Origin: Heterobilharzia americana | Taxonomy: Eukaryota; Platyhelminthes; Trematoda; Strigeidida; Schistosomatidae | Reading direction: 5' to 3' | Assembly: GCA_944470555.2 (NCBI GenBank) | Contig: OX104129.1 | Coordinates: forward strand, 83,970,820-84,034,819 | DNA: 64,000 nt | Shown: piece after piece, positions 57,180 to 64,000 of the stretch | Layout: every line of letters begins with the position of its first letter | How positions within the stretch are numbered: position 1 is the stretch's first letter | The notes under the pieces: generated by a model | Databases searched by the model: none | What the model saw: the letters and a program-made list of their open reading frames with translations, nothing else | What the model was told of the DNA's origin: nothing | Position numbers and translations under genes: made by a program

Positions 57180-58960
57180 CTGTTAGTTTCTACCTGTATA
57201 AAAGATATATGGATGATACATTCATTACATACCATCTGTAGCTGGTATTAATTTCATTAAACATGCTGATGACCTGAAAGTTTGATTTATCTCAGTGTAT
57301 GTTTTTCTTCCAACCTTTTATGGTCTTCCGATATCTCACTAATTTTCAAAACAATTTTCCGCTTAACTTTCATTGTTGGGAAGTTGAGAGTATTTAGTAT
57401 AACTCAGTCTTTTCTCCTATGTTTTATATACTCTTTCATCTTACCTCTTCTCTTCTATTGTTCCTGTTTATTCTTTCCTGGATCGCTAGAAAAAGACTAT
57501 ACCGTGTATTGCGTAGAACTTTGAAGACTGCCAGCAGAATCAGTGATCGTATGACTTGAAACATTCTAGTTAAAACTGTTATAAGCAAATATCCTAACTC
57601 ATGTAAACAACTTGATAGGAACTATTTTATCAGATGATCAACATCTTATTCACTCATAGCTCTCTACGTTTTGATCATCCAGAAAAAAAAGGAGCAAGTT
57701 CATAAGACTTTATGCACATACTACTAATAAATATATAAAATGTTTACAATACCGTAATGTATTTATCTTGTCTACTATGCTATGAAGAAAGTAGCATAGA
57801 TGAACTAACTAATCAACTTCTGTTTTTTGATAGCAACTCAATTGATGATTATGATGAGCATATTACCATTTATCTAAATTGACTGTTCACCTTGAAGATC
57901 CAGTGAAGATAGAGTGAATATTCTAATCTTTTCTTCATGTAATTTCTGCTTATTTCATTTCTCTGTGAATAAATGTATACTATCTCTATCCAACTGATAT
58001 TATATGACACGCTGAAGATTCTGCAGAGTATTCATGAGATACCTTTCAGAATACAGCTATTATTATTATTACATATGATCAAACTAACGATATTGAGAGT
58101 GTAGTTAGGAAGCTGATTGATTGTCACCGCTTTCAATCAATTTCACATCAGAATTTGAAGAGAACTTAAAATTCCATTCACTCGATGTTTTATTAAAACG
58201 GAGACCAGATGGCTAGTTCTCTTCAACGATCAATTTATAGGAAACTCAAATGGAATGGACAATATTTGAGTTTCTATAGCTGGATGACTTTCAGCAGAAA
58301 GACGAATCCGATTCATTCGTTATCTTCAAGAATCTGAAGGATCTACATGAGTGATATCATCGACGATGAATTAGATAAACTATGGAAGATCCTCATGCAA
58401 GTTGGATACCTAAACAGATTTATTGAGAAGAACTTGAAATTAAAACACAGTATGGAGAAAGTACACACAGTTCCAAAGAAGACCTTGTTTATAAACTTCG
58501 ATTTCAGAGGCAATACGTCAGTAGATATCCTGAAAAATCAGCTATCCAGACCACTGAAGAAGACAACCTTCTCTGCAAAGCTGCAGATCAGTTTCTCTAG
58601 TCAGCAGTCGGTTCCAGAGTGCGTTAAATACAAGTTGCTGCTTTGAGCCACCTCAATGTGTGTCTACAAATTTACTTGCTCTAGTGGACCTAGTTATATA
58701 AGCCACACAAAACACACAGTTTCCTTACATATCTCTGAGCACTATCCCACTCGGTTGTCGAGGGAAGAATGTAAATCAATTAACAGTTCAATGACTGAAC
58801 ATTTGGTCAACACTAGACATACACCGCGATCAGAGTCCTCCTTCAGTGTCATTTATAGAGTCAAATGGAATGGTTGAAAAGAAGTACGCCTTCAACAGTT
58901 GTACACAGCGAAAGCACTGATAATTCAACAGTTCAAACCTGATCTCTGTGTGTACAATAA
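57180..58960 (+). pseudogene. Decayed PLE: RT motif C to GIY-YIG
   Basis: Near 57190-57230 the plus strand reads LYKRYMDDTFIT, the catalytic YxDD motif C of a PLE reverse transcriptase. At 58347-58646 a frame encodes DIIDDELDKLWKILMQVGY, a linker-like KTLFINFDFRGNTSVDIL, and LQISFSSQQSVP. At 58656-58877 follows CVYKFTCSSGPSYISHTKHT, a GIY-YIG start with Ile-Ser in place of Ile-Gly, ending FSVIYRVKWNG. Between 57280 and 58080 coding similarity is lost. This is the longest decayed PLE in the window. Confidence 0.7.
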
Positions 58961-60114
58961 GTATCTTCAATCTCTCTCTCTTCTTCACATCCATCTATCT
59001 TCTGTCAAGTGGACACCAAATCTCAACATTTCACACCTAACAATAGTTGTCACCTTGTCAAACTCCTTGCCTTCCTCGTTATTTCTACTGTCTAGAAGAT
59101 TAGTACGCAACTACTTTCCATTCCTGATTTCACGTTTTACTACTAGCCTAATGATGTAACTATACCATACTGGTCAATGATAGACTGCTATATGTTTATG
59201 TGATATATATATGAATACAATTGTACAGTCTTAGAAAATGATATCGTCGAAAAAAGAAAGAATTGTTTTCACTGAATTATCTCTTCTTTTCTCTATGATT
59301 TCTAGCCTAGACAATAAGAATTTGAGTTAATGTTGAAGGTTACTCAAAACGGAAGTAACAATCATCAGTTCTTACAGATGATCGTCCCTTAACATTCAAT
59401 TGTAAATAGAATGTTATATCTTTTCATTATTCTATTGTACATCTGTAAGACATGAGAACAGATTTGCTCACTGTGACAATTGTCAAGGTTACATGTAGAG
59501 CATTGCATGAACAAAGATTTATCAGCAGATGAAGTTATGAATCGTCATGAACTAAGACGACTTGGATGTATGGTTCGCATGCCATACCATAGTTTACATC
59601 AATAATCGATATCAAATGAAATATGATGAATTCAGTAGAAAGCTTATGATAGTTAGCTTAAACCTTCGCACCAGTTCATGAATTTTATGTCTATCTAATT
59701 GAAGTCGACCAGACGATGCAAACAGATGGTAGAAAAAGAAATAGTTGTCCGGTACCTTCAGGATTTCAAAGGTTATCTTATTTCTTTCTAACTCTGTGAT
59801 AAATATCCACCTGAAATCAATAAATATATCCTTATAAACTTCTTAATTGAATTATTCAATAGAGTATCGATTAAAAATGTTCAAGTAATACATTTGATGG
59901 ACATACATACTTCACGCTTATTGATACTCATCAACAGAATATATTTAAAATCTTCAAGGAAGTGATATTTCCTTGGAGAATCAAACTTGAATTAGGCAGT
60001 TCTTAATAGAGCGAGCTTATCACTAAATTACTACAGAAGTCATTAATCCCCTATGGGAATTGACAGTGAATAGCAGTTTATCACAGCATAGAAACCTAAG
60101 GAGTAGTTCATATT
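58961..60114. other. No recognised feature
   Basis: Downstream of the decayed PLE. No coding or repeat call could be supported. Confidence 0.5.
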
Positions 60115-61120
60115 GTATTATTATTATTATTTGTCCCTTGGGTTCCTAGTACAACATACGGCTTCAGTAGCATGTATCCATTGCGCTCTTTTCTCTGCAG
60201 TCTTTTGGACCCGTCTACACCACTGACCACAACCTCTCGTTTACTCCTCACACCATCCCCTCCATGTCACCCTCGGATGCCCAAGTTGTCGTTTCCCCTT
60301 AGGATTCCACTCCAGTACCTGGTCTGGTGCGTGATGTCTCCAAATAGTTTTCTCAGTGTATTTCTAGTCCAATCCATCTACACTATCTTCAGCATATTTG
60401 TTGGGTGATAGGCTCGTGGTTAGTCTGTTTCCAGAAATCCGGTAATCTGCAGTTTGTTGGAAATGTCTTTCGTAACGCACCAGGTTCCTGAATCATCACA
60501 TAGAAGCACTAACTTGACACTGGTGTTGAAAATCCGGATGTTATGATTTATGCTGAGTGGAATGCAGTAGATCTTCACAATGATTTCAGATTGATGAAGG
60601 CCTGTCTTGTTGTCTTCCTGATTCCGGCTTTGACTTCCTCATCTGTGCCGCCACCTGTAGTTGAGAGGATGCTGACTAGTTGGTAGGTGAAGGAGGCTAC
60701 TTCCTTCATATTTCTCCTGTTGACGGTGATTGTTGCTTATTGTTGATTCTATTGTTGGTTGGGTCACTTCGTCACCCCTACCTCTGTCTTCTCTACGTTC
60801 ACTTGAGGTTCCGTCTTCGCTGCCCTGCCTCTTCTGTCAACTTGTTAGTTCTTGCCTGTAGATCTTCGAGTTTGTGCTACAAGATATTAGACATAAAGCA
60901 TCATCGGCGAAATTCATATCTTCGAGGGTCTTTATGGGTCCAGCCAGAGTATACCCATCTTCTCGTTCCTCACTGTTTGTTGCATGATCCAGTCCACTAC
61001 AATCAGGAAGATCATGGTTGATAGTAGGCGGCAGCCTTGTCTTACTACTGTCTTCACTGCAAAGACATCACTGAGCTTTCCATTGTGAATCACTCGGCAT
61101 ATGGAGTCTTCATTTTGTAT
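60115..61120 (-). mobile_element. Non-LTR family A copy
   Basis: Runs from a (TAT)n tail on the minus strand through the C-terminal region and motif C to the segment around GKLSDVFAVKTVVRQGC-like residues at about 61080-61030. The plus-strand phrase for 'MQQTVRNEKMG' is present. It is 5'-truncated in the RT domain, with the STPLHS repeat shortened. Confidence 0.77.
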
Positions 61121-61287
61121 TACTGTCTATTTAATTCACAGTTAAGCTGTTAACATAAGTGATAGCGTACTCTTTTGATCATACGAAGATTTTCTATCGT
61201 TTACCATTTCTAGTAAAGTAACACTGGATAAGGGAGTACCTGTTCACCCTTTTCATTGATGATAATGATGGTGAACTGTTAAAAAAG

Positions 61288-61303
61288 AAAAGGGGGGGGG
61301 GTA
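61288..61303 (+). repeat. Homopurine A/G run
   Basis: AAAAGAAAA followed by ten G. No feature assigned to the surrounding 61121-61614 apart from this. Confidence 0.85.
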
Positions 61304-61614
61304 AGAGGTCAGGCGGGGATTTTAAACGAAATTCTGCACTTCAATTACAAATGACCTTAAATTGAGTACAATCATTATTAGAATTATTGACCGTAAAATG
61401 AATCAATTGAAGAGTTGTTTTGCGTGTCATTACTCAATAACAGAAATCGGTTATAAAGCATATTTCCTGTTTCCAACTGCTGATTTCAGACTAATTGTAC
61501 TGATAAATTAAAATTGAACGAAAACGTTCCCAAACCCTCTCAAGGTATACAATGATAACACTAGGCATCAGTATGCTTAGGCAGGAGAAAACTACAAGTC
61601 TCACTGAATAGCGA

Positions 61615-61890
61615 ATGATAGTTGGTGTATGATAGACGACGCTTTGTGGATAACACTTCGGGTTTTGAATCGATCTACTTGCGGTTCGAGTCCTAGTGGC
61701 AGCAATATTCCTCACTAGAAGGCGGATACATCCAACTGACGAGTATCAAGTAGAACGAAACTCGCGTCTTCAATCCCACAGCTAACAACAGTCAAGTAGA
61801 TTACAAAATAATGAGTATCCGGGCAAAATAAAGGGATCCGCCTAGGAGCTCATCTGCCAACATAGGTTGAGCAATTCGACTAAATATCAA
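61615..61890 (+). repeat. R1 repeat with tRNA-like part and hammerhead
   Basis: The tRNA-like part (about 61625-61700) has B box GGTTCGAGTCC (61683-61693). The hammerhead at about 61722-61785 has CTGACGAG (61736-61743), a weak stem II, CGAAA (61756-61760) and CTCGCGTC. The tail (CATCTGCCAACATAGGTTGAG) ends near 61880. Confidence 0.7.
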
Positions 61891-61913
61891 ATTAAGGAGA
61901 CAGATGAAATCTA

Positions 61914-62345
61914 AATTGCATTGTGTTCTCTGATTTGGGTTGTTCAGTCACGTACATTTCGTCGTCTTGCCAGACCACATCATCACCACTCACTTCACTA
62001 TGAAGTCACTTGTCAGTATCTCTCCATCACTGATTCAATACACAGTTATGAAAAACTGATTTGCCATTGGTGCTCTCCCTTGATTGTTGTGTCATTGACT
62101 GACTTCAGAGAGATTCCTGTTGGTTGATACTCTGCTTCAGCTCTAACCTTCCTGTCGTTTATCATTTTTCTCACCGGTTGATACACTGAGTCTTTGTCTA
62201 TATATCTATTGATTGCTGACTGACTGACAGACCTGAATGACAAGCTTCTAAGAGTTCTCCCATATTCCTTGTCTTTCCTCTCTCCGTCCAACATTTCAGC
62301 ATTCTCAAAATTCAACTCATCTCCATAATTATGTATGTGCATCGA
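61914..62345 (-). pseudogene. PLE C-terminal fragment, left arm of inverted repeat
   Basis: The minus-strand frame 62342-62046 encodes NYGDELNFENAEMLDGERKDKEY, then SVSQSAINRYIDKDSVYQPVRKMINDRKV. The tail of a GIY-YIG PLE is recognisable, and the same sequence occurs in inverted orientation at 63278-63734. The two arms resemble each other over about 430 bp with indels. An R1 (Sm-alpha-like) repeat lies directly to the left. Confidence 0.62.
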
Positions 62346-62379
62346 AAAGAGAACAAATACCGGAAAGCTTTAAACACAA

Positions 62380-63735
62380 GTGTACAGGAAGCCACCACAC
62401 ACTGACTGATCGAACCCTCAACTACAGTAGTAACAACCCAACAACACACAAAATTAGTTGCTTGCAGACTCTTAAAAAGAGAGAGAACTCACTGCAATAC
62501 AACAATGCCACGAAGAAACGAAGAAAATAACTTCGTGTCCATCCTTGAGAAGAAAGGCTACCTACGAATCTTCATCAGAAGATGTCTATCCCGTACATGA
62601 GCAACTACAAAGTCATCGACAGAAATCAACAGAGATCATGGCGAGATTCGTGACAGCACTTGGAAATGATCAACACATCATCCTGTTTGATAGTCACAAG
62701 ATGCAGATATTCGCCTTCCAGTGACCAATGTTGTCCCCACTAAGACTCGAACACACAGGACGATTACTCAATCACAATTGCCACTTCCTGTACAATGGGT
62801 ATAGTTCTAATGTTGTCTGACATAAATCCTTCTGTACACGGTCATTTAATCAGACACAGTACATGAGCTTCACGGAGAAAAGAAGCACTTGACATCTGTT
62901 TTAAAAAGAAACAGTTACACCTGAAACTTTATCAGAAGATGCCTTTCCCGTACATCATCAACTACAAAGTCATCGACAGAAATCAACAAACGCATCATCC
63001 CACTGTATATAAAGAACACATCAGAGATCATGGCGAGATTACTGAGATCACACAGAATCGGTGTGATCACTCATCAGACAACTAATCCCCTTCAAACACT
63101 ATTATGCACACCAACGAATGGAATAACCAAAGAAGACAAGACGAATAAGATTTACAAGATAAACTGGAATAACTGCAGTCAACACTACATTGGACAGAGT
63201 GGTTTCCCTCTTCACCTTCATCATTCACATGAACACCAATCGGCTATTGAATGTCACATATGATATTTCATCACTCATCGCTCAATGCACGTGGATACGA
63301 ACTACGGAGGCGAATTGAATTTTGTTAATGTGGAAATGTTGGGTATAGAGAGGAAAGACAAAGAATATCATGGAATTCGCAGAAGCTTTTCATTCACGCC
63401 AGTCAGTCAGTCAGTCAGTCAGCGAGGAGTAGATGTATAAACACATACACATACCCAATCTCTCAACCAGTGAGAGAACTGATAAACGACAGGAAGGTTG
63501 GAGTTGAAGTAGAGTAATAGAGGCAACAGGAATCTCTGTGGAGTCAGTCAATGACACAGCAGTCGAAGGAAACAACACCAGTTACGAAGCAGTTTGTCAT
63601 GGGTGTGTACTGAATCAGTGATGGAGAGATATTGACAGGTGACTTGATAGTGAATTGAGTGATGATGATGTGATGTGGAAGACGATGAAATGTGCGTGAC
63701 TGAACAACCCAGGTCAGGGAACACAATACAACATA
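62380..63735 (+). pseudogene. PLE fragment with GIY-YIG, right arm of inverted repeat
   Basis: At 63130-63260 the plus strand encodes NKIYKINWNNCSQHYIGQSG, then FPLHLHHSHEHQSAIECH, the GIY-YIG domain. Degenerate upstream sequence (62500-63100) contains two related segments with a shared phrase YNKVIDRNQQ-like (TACAAAGTCATCGACAGAAA at about 62606 and 62954), so part is duplicated. The tail 63278-63734 mirrors 61914-62345. A short (AGTC)n run sits at about 63399-63422. Heavily frameshifted. Confidence 0.65.
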
Positions 63736-64000
63736 GATCAAGGAGAACGTTTGCAATGCACATTAATAGCCAAATGATTACTTGATGCTTTTAATGTTTG
63801 TCGCAGTTTAGATGTAGGTGCAGAACTCAAATTACTGGCTTCAAGTCAGTGACATATACCGGCAGGTAAAATTTGGATGTTTGAAGACACTCTTTCATAC
63901 TTGTCACGACAGATCCCTGCTTCATGCAGTCTATCACTGTTGATTTAAGACTCTTGTAGGAAGTAATAGACTTCTTAGTTAGTTCGGATATGTCAGTTAT

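Overview
The window reads as schistosome (Schistosoma, parasitic flatworm) nuclear DNA. It is AT-rich, with a large-intron host gene buried in decayed retroelements. It carries many copies of the tRNA-like plus hammerhead-ribozyme repeat known from schistosomes (Sm-alpha type), Penelope-like elements (PLEs) and endonuclease/RT-type non-LTR retrotransposons. The species cannot be fixed from the window alone.

Host gene: one cadherin-superfamily (protocadherin-like) gene lies on the minus strand. Five internal coding exons are visible: 33523-33115, 26733-25672, 21038-20928, 15833-15646 and 4306-4128. They join with matching codon phases into about 649 codons of extracellular cadherin repeats. 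The introns are about 6.4, 4.6, 5.1 and 11.3 kb. The 5' end (signal peptide, first repeats) and 3' end (membrane span, cytoplasmic tail) were not found and are probably outside the window, so no promoter or terminator of this gene is annotated.

Everything else I could identify is mobile DNA or simple repeat. (1) Non-LTR family A: 18 copies, mostly 5'-truncated, ending in (ATA)n after a conserved 3' segment. (2) Non-LTR families B and C: four pieces. (3) PLEs: one uninterrupted 651-codon reverse-transcriptase ORF (43625-41670, minus) and about a dozen decayed GIY-YIG or thumb fragments. (4) Three tRNA-like small repeat families, called R1, R2 and R3 here. R1 is the Sm-alpha-like hammerhead repeat. 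R2 has a different sequence but also carries a well-formed hammerhead. R3 has a degenerate hammerhead-like core.

The most interesting signal is R2. It is a unit of about 404-414 bp with a tRNA-like A/B box and a complete type I hammerhead motif (best at 48557-48602). Copies are circularly permuted, head-to-tail or with an inverted piece, and two whole complexes (5986-6568 and 48275-48804) are flanked by exact 12-bp target-site duplications. That fits insertion of concatemeric ribozyme-processed RNA, as proposed for animal retrozymes that depend on PLE machinery. A near-identical inverted pair of R2 copies (52745-53122 and 54575-54957) encloses a PLE fragment. R1 repeats repeatedly show hammerheads on opposite strands within one insertion. 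All work here was by eye; identities and structures were not computed.
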